Origin: an uncultured Bacilli bacterium
Lineage (GTDB): Bacteria > Bacillota_I > Bacilli_A > RF39 > UBA660
Direction: 5' to 3'
Assembly: GCA_934102355.1 (NCBI GenBank)
Contig: CAKOSO010000002.1
Span: 62,001-126,000, forward strand
Length of the DNA: 64,000 nt
Shown here: positions 16,346 to 25,721 of the stretch, piece after piece
Layout: each line of letters opens with the position of its first letter
How positions within the stretch are numbered: position 1 is the first letter of the stretch
The notes under the pieces: model-generated
Databases searched by the model: none
What the model saw: the letters and a program-made list of their open reading frames with translations, nothing else
What the model was told of the DNA's origin: nothing
Made by a program: the position numbers and the translations under genes

Positions 16346-17314
16346 ATGAAGATAGGTAATGTTGAAATTAAAAATAGAGTTGTTTTAGCTCCAATGGCTG
16401 GTGTGTGTAATAGTGCTTTTCGTAGAATTGTAAAGGAAATGGGCTGTGGACTTATATATGCTGAAATGGTTAGTGATAAAGCGATATATTATGATAGTAA
16501 AAAAACAAAGGATATGCTTTATATGACTGATTTCGAAAGGCCTATTGTACAGCAAATATTTGGTAGTGATGTTACTTCTTTTGTTTATGCAGCCAAATAT
16601 ATTTATGACACTATGAAACCAGATATTATTGATATTAATATGGGTTGTCCTGTTCCGAAAGTTGCAGTAAAAGCTCAAGCTGGATCTGCTCTTTTAAAAG
16701 ATATTCCCAAAATTAAAGAAATTGTTTCAAGTGTTGTTAAGGAGTTGCCAATTCCTGTTACAGTAAAGATAAGGAGTGGTTGGGATAATAATAGTATTAA
16801 TGCAGTTCAAGTTGCTAAGGCAGTAGAAGAAGCTGGAGCTAGTGCAATATGTGTTCATCCAAGAACTAGGGCTCAAGGGTATGAAGGAAATGCTGATTGG
16901 TCAATTATTAAGGAAGTTAAGGATAATGTTTCTATTCCAGTTATTGGTAATGGAGATATAAAAACTCCAGAAGATGCAAAACGTATGATTGATGAAACCG
17001 GTTGTGATTTTGTAATGATTGGAAGGGGTGCGCTTGGTAATCCGTGGCTTATCAAAAATACTGTTGATTATTTAGAAACAGATTCATATTGTAAAAATGT
17101 TACAATATCTGAAAGGATTGATATGTGTCTTAAACATTTTTCTTATCTTCTTTCTTTTCAACCTGAGAGTATGGCTGTTTTAGAAATGAGAGGACATATT
17201 GCTTGGTATTTGAAAGGTGTTCCTGGAGGTAAAGAGCTTAAAAATGAGATATTTAAATTAAAAAATTATAAAGAAATAGAAAAAAAGTTATTGGATTTTG
17301 AAAAAATGTGTTAA
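16346..17314 (+). CDS. dusB: tRNA-dihydrouridine synthase DusB
   Basis: This FMN-dependent enzyme reduces uridines in tRNA D-loops. The 322-residue protein has APMAGVCNSAFR at the N-terminus, NMGCPVPKV with the catalytic Cys, VKIRSGWD, ICVHPRTRAQGY, PVIGNGDI and the FMN phosphate loop MIGRGALGNPW. GGTGAG precedes ATG 16346. In Bacillus the homologue also lies before lysS. Here one small unknown gene comes between, and all three genes run close together. Confidence 0.95.
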   Translation: MKIGNVEIKNRVVLAPMAGVCNSAFRRIVKEMGCGLIYAEMVSDKAIYYDSKKTKDMLYMTDFERPIVQQIFGSDVTSFVYAAKYIYDTMKPDIIDINMGCPVPKVAVKAQAGSALLKDIPKIKEIVSSVVKELPIPVTVKIRSGWDNNSINAVQVAKAVEEAGASAICVHPRTRAQGYEGNADWSIIKEVKDNVSIPVIGNGDIKTPEDAKRMIDETGCDFVMIGRGALGNPWLIKNTVDYLETDSYCKNVTISERIDMCLKHFSYLLSFQPESMAVLEMRGHIAWYLKGVPGGKELKNEIFKLKNYKEIEKKLLDFEKMC

Positions 17315-17340
17315 AATAAGATGACAAAGGAGGGTTTATT

Positions 17341-17805
17341 ATGGCTCTAAAGGAATTTGTTGAAGAGAATTTTAAGGTGAATAAAAATCTTGGTTATCCA
17401 ATTAAGTATGTGCCATGCGGAATTTATGATAATGAAGCATTATTGTGTTATATTCCCGTTCAATGTTATTTGGTTCAAGAAAAGACTTCGTACAAAAATG
17501 GTAAAGTAAACAAATCATATAAGGTAGTTTATCCTACAAAGATTAATACTTTGGGTGATAGTCGTTACAATGTTCCAGAATTTGTAAGAGGAACGAATAA
17601 TTGTTATAATAGTCAAGTAGTTCATGATATTAGTGATAATTTCGAAGAAATAGCTGATTGTTGTGAAAAATTTAATCATACTTTATTAGCTGACAAAAAA
17701 ATTGATTATATTAAAACAATTAGAGATGAAATTTCTTCATATTATGATTCACAAGTTAAAAATATAAAGAGATTAGGAAATTCTAGAAAAAGAGAAAGGG
17801 ATTAA
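17341..17805 (+). CDS. Unknown protein between dusB and lysS, 154 residues
   Basis: The AAAGGAGGG site and the three-base gap to lysS support a real gene in the dusB-lysS unit. The product has no signal peptide or membrane segment and is probably cytoplasmic. It has seven Cys: three in the first third (PCGIYDNEALLCYIPVQC), two before a predicted C-terminal helical region (ADCCEK), and others between, so metal binding is possible but no classical knuckle is seen. The C-terminus is helical and basic (KNIKRLGNSRKRERD), which would suit RNA binding. I do not recognise the family. Confidence 0.6.
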   Translation: MALKEFVEENFKVNKNLGYPIKYVPCGIYDNEALLCYIPVQCYLVQEKTSYKNGKVNKSYKVVYPTKINTLGDSRYNVPEFVRGTNNCYNSQVVHDISDNFEEIADCCEKFNHTLLADKKIDYIKTIRDEISSYYDSQVKNIKRLGNSRKRERD

Positions 17806-17808
17806 ACA

Positions 17809-19290
17809 ATGAGAAAATTATCAGAACAAGAAATTGTTAGAAGAGAAAAAATAGATAATATTAGGAAATATGCCAATCCATATCCTGATAAATTCGAAGT
17901 TAATTACTCAATAAAAGATGCTAGTACATTGGATGATGGTACTACTGGTGTTAGAGTAGCAGGTAGAATCGTTTTGATGCGTAAAATGGGTAAAATGTCT
18001 TTTCTTACTATTCAAGATATTGAAGGTAGAATTCAAGTGTCAATTAAAGTTGATATGATTGGAGAAGAAATGTATGCACATTTTAAGTCTGATTTTGATA
18101 TTGGTGACTTTATCGGTGTAAGTGGTGAAATTTTTACTACTCATACTGGCGAGAAAACTATAAGAGCTGATAAATTAGAATTTTTAGGTAAAGCTTTAAA
18201 ACCTCTTCCTGAGAAATTCCATGGATTAGTTGATCAAGAAACTATTTATAGAAATAGATATGTTGATCTTATTACTAGCGAAGAATCAAGAAGAAATTTC
18301 TTATTTAGGTCTAAATTTATAAAAGAAATAAGAAATTATCTAGATGATTTAGGATATATCGAAATTGAAACTCCGATTTTAAATATGAAAGCAAGTGGTG
18401 CTACTGCTAAACCTTTTATAGCTCATCATAATGCTTTAGATATGGATGTTTATTTAAGAATAGCTCCAGAAACATATTTGAAAAGAGCAGTTGTTGGAGG
18501 ATTTTCTAAGGTTTTTGAAATTGCAAGATGTTTTAGAAATGAAGGAATGGATTCAACTCATTTACAAGATTTTACTATGATAGAAGGGTATGGTGCATAT
18601 TTAAATTATAAAGATAACATGGTTCTTTTAAGAAATATGCTTCAAACTATAATTCAAAAATTATTTGGTACATTAGAAATTAAAGTAGGAGATAAGGTAG
18701 TTGACTTATCTGGTGAATGGCCTGCAGTATCTTTTAGAGATTTAATTTTGAAATATTCAAATATTGATATAAATGAATATACAACTAAAGAAGCTCTTTT
18801 AAATAAAATAAAAGAAGATAAAATTGAAATCGATTCAGAGACACCATTAGAAAATTTAGGATATGGTAATTTGATAGATCAATTATATAAGAAAATAGCA
18901 AGACCAAATGTTGTTGATCCTATTTTCTTAACTGAACATCCAATAAGTTTATCTCCACTTGCTCGTGCTAATGATGATAATCCTGAAATTACTGATAGAT
19001 TCCAATTAGTAATAAATGGTGCTGAGATTATTAATGCTTACTCTGAACTTGTTGATCCAATTGAACAAGAAAGAAGATTATTGGAACAAGCTAAATTAAA
19101 AGCAAATGGTGATGAAGAAGCAATGCCTATGGATTATGACTATATTGATGCAATGGAATATGGTATGCCTCCAATAAGTGGTTGGGGAATGGGTATTGAT
19201 AGAATTGTTCAATTACTTACAAGTAGTGATAATATAAAAGATGTTGTTATGTTTCCACTTATGAAACCAATTTATGAAGAAGATAAATAA
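17809..19290 (+). CDS. lysS: Lysyl-tRNA synthetase (class II)
   Basis: This enzyme charges tRNA-Lys. The 493 residues show an N-terminal OB-fold anticodon-binding domain (VRVAGRIVLMRKMGKMSFLT) and the class II motifs: IEIETPILN (motif 1), FEIARCFRNEGMDSTHLQDF (motif 2) and GWGMGIDRIVQLL (motif 3). It is close-packed with the unknown gene upstream. The ribosome site lies in the end of that gene. A terminator overlaps the stop. Confidence 0.98.
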   Translation: MRKLSEQEIVRREKIDNIRKYANPYPDKFEVNYSIKDASTLDDGTTGVRVAGRIVLMRKMGKMSFLTIQDIEGRIQVSIKVDMIGEEMYAHFKSDFDIGDFIGVSGEIFTTHTGEKTIRADKLEFLGKALKPLPEKFHGLVDQETIYRNRYVDLITSEESRRNFLFRSKFIKEIRNYLDDLGYIEIETPILNMKASGATAKPFIAHHNALDMDVYLRIAPETYLKRAVVGGFSKVFEIARCFRNEGMDSTHLQDFTMIEGYGAYLNYKDNMVLLRNMLQTIIQKLFGTLEIKVGDKVVDLSGEWPAVSFRDLILKYSNIDINEYTTKEALLNKIKEDKIEIDSETPLENLGYGNLIDQLYKKIARPNVVDPIFLTEHPISLSPLARANDDNPEITDRFQLVINGAEIINAYSELVDPIEQERRLLEQAKLKANGDEEAMPMDYDYIDAMEYGMPPISGWGMGIDRIVQLLTSSDNIKDVVMFPLMKPIYEEDK

Positions 19291-19307
19291 TTGTATCTTC
19301 TTTTTTT
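19276..19307 (+). terminator. Terminator of the dusB-lysS unit
   Basis: A stem of eight or more base pairs (AGAAGATA with TATCTTCT), an 8-base loop holding the stop codon, and a T-run. Confidence 0.85.
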
Positions 19308-19364
19308 CTAAAAATCTTTCATTTTTTAATAATATGTGTAATAATTATACTTGGGAGGAAAAAA

Positions 19365-20831
19365 ATGAAAAAAAATAGTTTATTTAAAGTATTAGGAATA
19401 GTATTACTTGCATATTGTGTTTTTACTTGGATATTTCCAGCTGTTACTAGCCTTGGTGGAGATATAACAACTGCAACTAGAAATCAAATTAGTATATTTA
19501 ATATTTTCTCAGTTACATTTGAATCATTCTCTGCATTTGCTAATGTAATATTGTTTATTATCCTTGTTGGAGCTTTCTATGCGATATTAGAAGAAACTGG
19601 TGTATACAATAAAGCTTTAGATTTCTTTAAAAATAAGTTTGGAAAGAATTCTAAATGGTTCTTGATAGCTGTTATTGTAATTATAGCAATTATATCTTCA
19701 GTGGCAGGACTTGAAATTGGAATGTTCTTCTTATTTCCATTTATAATTTCTATATTATTAGTTATGGGATATGATAAGTTCGTTGCATTATCTGCTACTT
19801 TAGGTGCTACAATAGTTGGTATGTTTGGTTCTACATTAGCTGGAACTATGTATAATATAGCTGATCAAATATTTGGAATTAGTATTTATGATGGAATAAT
19901 CATTAAAATAGTTTTATTTATTTTAGGACTTGCATTACTTTTATTCTTTACTTTAATGCATATTTCTAAAGGAAATTCTAAAGGAGTAAAATCAGGTAAA
20001 AAAGATGACAAGAAAAAATCTAAAAAAGAAGAAGCTAAGAAGGTAGAAGATAAAAAAGAAAATATAGTAGTTGCTTCCAAAAAGGTTTCTAATAAACCAA
20101 TATGGCCTATGTTACTTATTATGGGACTTGTACTTGTAGTATTTATTCTAGGTTCATTTGATTTTTCAAGTTTAGGAACTGATGCATTTGTTAAAGCAAA
20201 TGATGTTGTTATGGGGCTTGAAGTTTCAGGATTTGCTATATTTGGTAAATTAATTGGTGGCTTAGGTGCATTTGGTACTTGGCTTGATCCAAGCAGATTT
20301 ATGTATTATTCAATTATCTTGATCCTAGCTATGTTAATTATTTCAATTATTTATAGAATTAAATTTGATGCTCAAATTTCTTGCTTTGTTAAAGGAGTAA
20401 AAGACTATTTTGTTATTGGAATTTTAGTAGCTCTTGCTTATACAATGTTTGTATTAGTTTACTATTATAAAGCATTTGATACTATAGGAACATGGTTCAT
20501 GGGACTTACTGATAATTTCAATGTAGCAACAAGTGGAATTTTCTCATTTGTATCAAGTATATTCTATGTTGATATTTATTACTATTCTTATTTTGTACTA
20601 CAATATGTAGGACAATTTGTTACTGATGCATCATTATATTCATTGGTTAGTACAATGTTTGTAAGTTTATATGGACTTGCTATGTTAGTTGCACCAACAA
20701 GTGTACTTCTTATAGCATCTTTATCTATTACTGATGTATCTTATGGTTCATGGTTAAAATATATTTGGAAACTATTCCTATCATTATTTGTGGTAGCATT
20801 TATAGTATTCTTAATAGTATTCTTAATTTAA
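19365..20831 (+). CDS. Polytopic membrane transporter, DcuC/YfcC-like
   Basis: A 488-residue membrane protein with about 11-12 hydrophobic segments. The N-terminal region (LLAYCVFTWIFPA, then FILVGAFYAILEETGVYNK-like segments) resembles the YfcC/DcuC branch of the ion-transporter superfamily, whose members carry dicarboxylates or amino acids. A 35-residue Lys-rich cytoplasmic loop (near residues 205-240) divides the protein into two halves. GGGAGG precedes ATG 19365. It is monocistronic, between two terminators. The substrate cannot be told from the sequence, and the family call is moderate. Confidence 0.55.
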   Translation: MKKNSLFKVLGIVLLAYCVFTWIFPAVTSLGGDITTATRNQISIFNIFSVTFESFSAFANVILFIILVGAFYAILEETGVYNKALDFFKNKFGKNSKWFLIAVIVIIAIISSVAGLEIGMFFLFPFIISILLVMGYDKFVALSATLGATIVGMFGSTLAGTMYNIADQIFGISIYDGIIIKIVLFILGLALLLFFTLMHISKGNSKGVKSGKKDDKKKSKKEEAKKVEDKKENIVVASKKVSNKPIWPMLLIMGLVLVVFILGSFDFSSLGTDAFVKANDVVMGLEVSGFAIFGKLIGGLGAFGTWLDPSRFMYYSIILILAMLIISIIYRIKFDAQISCFVKGVKDYFVIGILVALAYTMFVLVYYYKAFDTIGTWFMGLTDNFNVATSGIFSFVSSIFYVDIYYYSYFVLQYVGQFVTDASLYSLVSTMFVSLYGLAMLVAPTSVLLIASLSITDVSYGSWLKYIWKLFLSLFVVAFIVFLIVFLI

Positions 20832-20844
20832 ATATTGAATTTAT

Positions 20845-20873
20845 AAAGAACAAAATTTCTTTTGTTCTTTTTT
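20845..20873 (+). terminator. Terminator of the transporter gene
   Basis: An 11-bp stem AAAGAACAAAA with TTTTGTTCTTT, a TTTC loop and a T-run. Confidence 0.9.
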
Positions 20874-20933
20874 CTTGTCTAAAAAATATGTTTTTATCTC
20901 ATTATATACATAGAATAATAGTGGGAGGATTAT

Positions 20934-23216
20934 ATGTTTTCAAAATTTGATGAAGAAGCAAAAAAGGTTTTAGTTAATATGCAGAAGGAAATGAGTGATT
21001 TAAAACATCCTTATATTGGTAGTGAACATCTTTTCTTATCTATTCTAAAATATGGGAATGAATGTGATATTGAAAAACTAAATGAATATGGTGTTAGTTA
21101 TGATTCATTTAGAAATGAATTAGTAAATATTGTTGGAAAGGGTAGAGAGGGAAATAACTTTTATTTATATACACCACTTCTTAGAAATATCATTGAAAAT
21201 GCCACTTTAAATGCAACTGATAGTGGTAAAAGTATGGTAAGTTCAACAGATTTATTATTTGCCATTTTTGAAGAAGGTGAAGGAATTGCTATAAGGATTT
21301 TACTTGGAATGGGTGTTGATATAGATGGTATATATAATTCTTTTAGTAATAGTTTGGTAAAATCATCAAATGGATCAAAGTTATTGATTGATGAGTTTGG
21401 TGTTTCTTTAAATGAAAAAGTTTTAAAGGGTGAAGTTGATCCAGTTGTAGGTAGGGATAGAGAGATTGAAAGAATTATTGAAATTCTATCAAGACGTACA
21501 AAAAATAATCCATTATTAATTGGTGATGCAGGCGTTGGAAAAACTGCTATTGTTGAAGAAATAGCAAGAAAAATAGTAAATAATGATGTTCCTTTTACTT
21601 TGAGGGGTAAGAAAATTATTTCTGTTTCTATGGCAAGTTTGGTTGCAGGCACTAAGTATCGTGGTGAATTTGAGGAACGTTTAAGTAAAATATTAAAAGA
21701 ATTGGAAGAAAATTCAAATATTATTGTTTTTATTGATGAAATTCATACTTTAGTTGGTGCAGGTGGTGCTGAAGGAGCTATAGACGCTTCAAATATTTTA
21801 AAACCTGCTTTAGCTAGAGGAAAAATTAAAGTTATAGGTGCTACAACTACAGAAGAATATAAGAAATTTATTGAAGAAGATAAAGCATTATCAAGAAGGT
21901 TTCAGACAGTTGTAGTAGATGAGGCATCATTAGAACTTACAAAAAATATTTTAATAAAACTTCGTCCAGTTTATGAAGAGTTTCATAGGGTTAGAATTAG
22001 TGACGAAATGATAGATAAAATAATATATTTATCCGATAAATATATTTATAATAGAAAAATGCCTGATAAAGCTATTGATGTTCTAGATGAAGTGTGTTCA
22101 AAGGTTGCAGTTTTAAATAATAAGAAAAAAAATAAGGTTAGTGATATTGACTCAAATTTAGAAGAATTAAGAAGAAAAAAGAATGAAGCTATTATTAGTA
22201 ATAAATTTAATAAAGCTAAGGAATATAGAGAACAAGAAATAGCTTTAGAAAGTAAAAAGAATAAATTACAGATTAAGTCTGAAAAGCTTTCATATAAAGA
22301 TATAACAGTTAAGGATGTTAACGATGTTGTTTCATTAAGAAGCAGTGTACCTATTTTTGATATAAAAAATGATTTGGTGCTAAAGAATTTTAAGAAACAT
22401 TTAAATAAATGTGTTCTTGGTCAAGAAGAAGCAATTAATAATTTATATGATGTTACTAAAAAAATAAGATTTGGTAATAAGAACAATAAAAGACCTTATT
22501 CATTTTTATTTGTTGGTCCAACTGGTGTTGGAAAAACATTACTGGCTTTAGAGTATGCTAAATATTTTTATGGCCCTAATAGTCTCATAAGACTAGATAT
22601 GAGTGAATATAAAGAAGCTCATTCAGTTAGTAAGTTAATTGGTTCTCCTCCTGGATACGTTGGGTATCAAGATAGTAAGAATATATTTGAAGAAGTTAAA
22701 GATAGACCTTATTCTGTAATTCTTTTAGATGAGATAGAAAAAGCTAATAGATCTGTTCTTAATTTATTTTTACAGATACTTGATGAAGGGTGTTGTAAAA
22801 ATGCTAAGGGAGATATTATTAGATTTGATAATACTATAATTATAATGACTTCTAATGCTTGTAATATTAATGATTTAGGTTTTACATCTGATGAAAATGT
22901 ATTAAAAGAAGAAGAACTTAAAAAGGTATTTAGTTTGGAGTTTTTAAATAGATTAAATAAAGTTATTTATTTTAATACAATGAATTATGATTCTGTAAAG
23001 AAGATAGTTATGAATGGACTTAATAGTTTGAAAAATTTATATAATGGTTTGCTTGATGATTTAAAAATATCTTCTAAAGTGTGTGAAAATGTTATTAAAA
23101 AATGTGATTATAATAAATATGGTGCTAGGAGAATAAATAAGATTATTGAAGACGAGTTAGAAGGATATATTATTGATCAAATACTTGAAGGAAAAAGGGA
23201 AGTATATTTGGTATAA
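20934..23216 (+). CDS. clpC: ATP-dependent Clp protease ATPase ClpC
   Basis: ClpC is the Hsp100 unfoldase that feeds ClpP. The 760 residues hold the N-terminal Clp repeat domain (FDEEAKKVLVNMQKE and IGSEHLFLSIL), AAA1 with Walker A GDAGVGKT at 197-204, and a middle domain with a UVR-like segment (FNKAKEYREQEIALE). AAA2 follows, with GPTGVGKT at 528-535 and the C-terminal D2 domain. GGGAGG precedes ATG 20934. The ctsR, mcsA and mcsB genes that precede clpC in Bacillus are absent, and no CtsR box is evident upstream. Control may therefore differ, and arginine-phosphate tagging by McsB is not encoded here. Confidence 0.95.
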   Translation: MFSKFDEEAKKVLVNMQKEMSDLKHPYIGSEHLFLSILKYGNECDIEKLNEYGVSYDSFRNELVNIVGKGREGNNFYLYTPLLRNIIENATLNATDSGKSMVSSTDLLFAIFEEGEGIAIRILLGMGVDIDGIYNSFSNSLVKSSNGSKLLIDEFGVSLNEKVLKGEVDPVVGRDREIERIIEILSRRTKNNPLLIGDAGVGKTAIVEEIARKIVNNDVPFTLRGKKIISVSMASLVAGTKYRGEFEERLSKILKELEENSNIIVFIDEIHTLVGAGGAEGAIDASNILKPALARGKIKVIGATTTEEYKKFIEEDKALSRRFQTVVVDEASLELTKNILIKLRPVYEEFHRVRISDEMIDKIIYLSDKYIYNRKMPDKAIDVLDEVCSKVAVLNNKKKNKVSDIDSNLEELRRKKNEAIISNKFNKAKEYREQEIALESKKNKLQIKSEKLSYKDITVKDVNDVVSLRSSVPIFDIKNDLVLKNFKKHLNKCVLGQEEAINNLYDVTKKIRFGNKNNKRPYSFLFVGPTGVGKTLLALEYAKYFYGPNSLIRLDMSEYKEAHSVSKLIGSPPGYVGYQDSKNIFEEVKDRPYSVILLDEIEKANRSVLNLFLQILDEGCCKNAKGDIIRFDNTIIIMTSNACNINDLGFTSDENVLKEEELKKVFSLEFLNRLNKVIYFNTMNYDSVKKIVMNGLNSLKNLYNGLLDDLKISSKVCENVIKKCDYNKYGARRINKIIEDELEGYIIDQILEGKREVYLV

Positions 23217-23239
23217 GAGACTTTTTATAGTCTTTTTTT
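23215..23239 (+). terminator. Terminator of clpC
   Basis: An 8-bp stem (23215-23222 with 23229-23236, one G-U pair), a TTTTAT loop and a T-run. Confidence 0.7.
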
Positions 23240-23252
23240 ACTATTTTATTTG

Positions 23253-23261
23253 TGTTATAAT
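23253..23261 (+). promoter_or_regulatory. Extended -10 promoter of the cysS operon
   Basis: TGT-TATAAT lies 25 bases before the cysS ATG. No -35 match is clear upstream. Confidence 0.5.
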
Positions 23262-23285
23262 AATATCAATTTAAGGAGTGATTTT

Positions 23286-24677
23286 ATGAAATTTTATAAT
23301 ACCCTTACTAGAAAAGTAGAAGAGTTTATTCCTGTAGAAGAGAATAAGGTTAAAATATATACATGTGGACCTACAGTTTATCATGATCAACATATTGGAA
23401 ATATGAGAAACTATATAGGACATGATATTCTAGAGAAAACTTTGAGGTACTTAGGATATGATGTTAAAAGGGCTATGAATATTACTGATGTCGGACATTT
23501 AACTAGTGATAGTGATTCTGGTGATGATAAGATGGTAGAAAGTGCTAAAAAACAACATAAATCAGTAATGGATATTGCTAAATTTTATACTGATCAATTC
23601 TTTCAAGATTTTAAAATGTTAAATAATAAAGTTCCGGATTTTGTATCTCCTGCTACTGAACATATTGATGATTATATTAAAATAATTAAACGTTTATTAG
23701 ATAAAGGTTATGCTTATATATCTGGTGGTAATGTTTATTTTGACACATCAAAGCTTGATGATTATTATGTTTTAACTAATCATAAGGAAGATGATATGGT
23801 CGTAGGTGTAAGAGAAGGTGTTTCAAGTGACCCTAATAAGAAAAATCAAGCTGATTTTGTTTTATGGTTTACTAAGTCTAAGTTTCAAGAACAAGAACTT
23901 AAATGGGATTCTCCATGGGGATATGGTTATCCTGGATGGCATATAGAATGTTCTGGAATATCAATACATTATTTAGGAGAATACTTAGATATTCATGGTG
24001 GCGGCGTTGATAATATTTTTCCACATCATACTAATGAGATTGCTCAAAGTGAAGCATACTTAGGACATAAATGGTGTAATTATTGGTTTCATAATGAACA
24101 TTTGATGGATGAAAGTGGTAAGATGAGTAAAAGTAAGGGAGCAACACTTACAGTTAGTTTACTAAAATCTAAGGGATATGACCCACTATCATTCAGATTT
24201 ATGTGTTTGCAATCACATTATAGGAAACAATTAGTGTTTAGCTATGAAAACTTGGATAATGCCTCTTTAGCGTATAAAAAATTAAAAAATAAATGTTTAT
24301 CAGTTGTTGATGACGGTAATTTTTATCAAGATGATTTTAATAAATATGACGAAATGTTTAAAAATTATTTAAGTGATGATTTAAATACTGCTTCAGCATT
24401 ATCTGTTTTGTATGATGTTTTAAAAAGCAATGTTGGAGGTTTAACTAAAATAAAACTAATTGATTCATTTGATAAGGTGTTTTCACTTGATTTACTAAAA
24501 AAAGAAGAAAAAAAATCACATTTAAGTGATGATTATATAAAATCAAAAATTGAAGAAAGAAAAAAAGCTAAAGAAAGAAAAGATTACGCTAGGGCAGATG
24601 CAATACGTGATGAATTATTAAATGAAGGAATAAAACTAGTTGATACACCAAATGGTGTAGTTTATGAAATATTGTAG
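23286..24677 (+). CDS. cysS: Cysteinyl-tRNA synthetase
   Basis: This enzyme charges tRNA-Cys. The 463 residues include YTCGPTVYHDQHIGN, which joins the first zinc Cys to the HIGH-like motif. HIECSG holds the second zinc Cys, HHTNEIAQSEA supplies the zinc His, and the KMSKSKG loop follows. The start is ATG 23286, where AAGGAGTG lies upstream and the conserved MKFYNTLTRK begins. It opens a tight operon with the protease gene, mrnC, rlmB and the sigma factor, the same run as cysS-mrnC-rlmB-yacP-sigH in Bacillus except that yacP is lost and a YugP-type protease is gained. Confidence 0.97.
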   Translation: MKFYNTLTRKVEEFIPVEENKVKIYTCGPTVYHDQHIGNMRNYIGHDILEKTLRYLGYDVKRAMNITDVGHLTSDSDSGDDKMVESAKKQHKSVMDIAKFYTDQFFQDFKMLNNKVPDFVSPATEHIDDYIKIIKRLLDKGYAYISGGNVYFDTSKLDDYYVLTNHKEDDMVVGVREGVSSDPNKKNQADFVLWFTKSKFQEQELKWDSPWGYGYPGWHIECSGISIHYLGEYLDIHGGGVDNIFPHHTNEIAQSEAYLGHKWCNYWFHNEHLMDESGKMSKSKGATLTVSLLKSKGYDPLSFRFMCLQSHYRKQLVFSYENLDNASLAYKKLKNKCLSVVDDGNFYQDDFNKYDEMFKNYLSDDLNTASALSVLYDVLKSNVGGLTKIKLIDSFDKVFSLDLLKKEEKKSHLSDDYIKSKIEERKKAKERKDYARADAIRDELLNEGIKLVDTPNGVVYEIL

Positions 24678-24685
24678 GTGATAAT

Positions 24686-25357
24686 ATGTATGCTGATTTA
24701 CTTCTTTTTATATCTTTAATTATTACAATTGGCGCTCAAATATTTGTTAGTATTAGTTATTCTAAATATAAAAAAGTATCTAATGGAAAAGGTATCAGTG
24801 GTTTTGAGGTTGCAAGTAAAATATTAAAGGATAATGATCTTGATGATATATATGTTATTGAAACTTCTGGTAATCTTACTGATCATTATGATCCTTCAAA
24901 TAAAGTTATTAGACTTTCACATGATGTTTTTCATGGTGAATCTATATCAGCAATGGCAGTTGCTGCTCATGAGGTATCGCATGCTATTCAATATAAAGAA
25001 GGGAATTTGTTTATAAAAATAAGAAGCGTAATATTTCCGTTAGTTAGTTTTGCTTCAAACTTTGGATATTTTGCTATACTTCTTGGAATAATACTTGGTT
25101 CTCTTAAATTATTTTATTTTGGAATATTCTTATTTGTTGTAATATTACTTTTTCAGTTGTTAACATTGCCTGTTGAATTCGGTGCATCTCATAATGCATT
25201 AAAGAAGTTAAAAAAAGATTTTTCTTTGACCGATGATGCACTTATATCGGCAAAAACAGTTCTTACAGCAGCAGCTTTAACTTATGTTGCATCACTTGCT
25301 ACATCAATTTTACAAATTGTTAGATTATTAGGATTAAGGGATAGAAATGATAGATGA
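24686..25357 (+). CDS. YugP-family membrane zinc metallopeptidase
   Basis: A 223-residue protein of the YugP (Zn_peptidase_2) family. TM1 is at residues 3-22. The zinc site HEVSH is in AAHEVSHAIQYKEGN near residue 95, and two or three membrane segments follow (about 110-158 and 185-205). ETSGNLTDHYDP and VIRLS are typical family blocks. The substrate is unknown. It is nine bases from cysS and overlaps mrnC by 11 bases, so it is translated as part of this operon. Confidence 0.85.
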   Translation: MYADLLLFISLIITIGAQIFVSISYSKYKKVSNGKGISGFEVASKILKDNDLDDIYVIETSGNLTDHYDPSNKVIRLSHDVFHGESISAMAVAAHEVSHAIQYKEGNLFIKIRSVIFPLVSFASNFGYFAILLGIILGSLKLFYFGIFLFVVILLFQLLTLPVEFGASHNALKKLKKDFSLTDDALISAKTVLTAAALTYVASLATSILQIVRLLGLRDRNDR

Positions 25358-25721
25358 TTTAGGACTTTTAGCTTATGCTTATATTGGTGATAGTTATTAT
25401 GAACTTTTAGTTAGAAATTACTTAGTAGATAAAGGTTTTAGGAAGGTTAAAGATATGAAAGAAGAATCTTTAAAATTTGTTTCCGCTAAGAGTCAAGCTG
25501 ATATTTTAAATAAAATAATGAATTATTTAAGTGATGAAGAAAAGGATATTGTAAGAAGGGGTAGAAATGTTAAGACTAATTCAAAACCTAAGTATTGTGA
25601 TATTTTGACTTATAAATATGCAACTGCTTTAGAAGTTTTAATTGGTTATTTATATAGAAAAGATGAAATTAAAAGAATAAGTGATATATTTTCAAAAATT
25701 GTAGAAATAAGCGGTGATTAG
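25347..25721 (+). CDS. mrnC: Mini-ribonuclease 3 (MrnC)
   Basis: MrnC is a dsRNA-binding-domain-free RNase III that matures 23S rRNA. The 124 residues hold the catalytic region LAYAYIGDSYYELLVRNYL with the acidic residues of the RNase III signature, then KSQADILNKIMNYL and the second acidic helix YKYATALEVLIGYLY. ATG 25347 lies inside the end of the protease gene. The next gene, rlmB, starts right after its stop. The cysS-mrnC-rlmB context supports the call. Confidence 0.94.
   Translation: MIDDLGLLAYAYIGDSYYELLVRNYLVDKGFRKVKDMKEESLKFVSAKSQADILNKIMNYLSDEEKDIVRRGRNVKTNSKPKYCDILTYKYATALEVLIGYLYRKDEIKRISDIFSKIVEISGD

Noticed and set aside
21161..21652. A 163-codon open frame on the minus strand inside clpC
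   Set aside because: It lies wholly within a clearly conserved coding region on the other strand, has no ribosome site and its product is the antisense pattern of ClpC codons.
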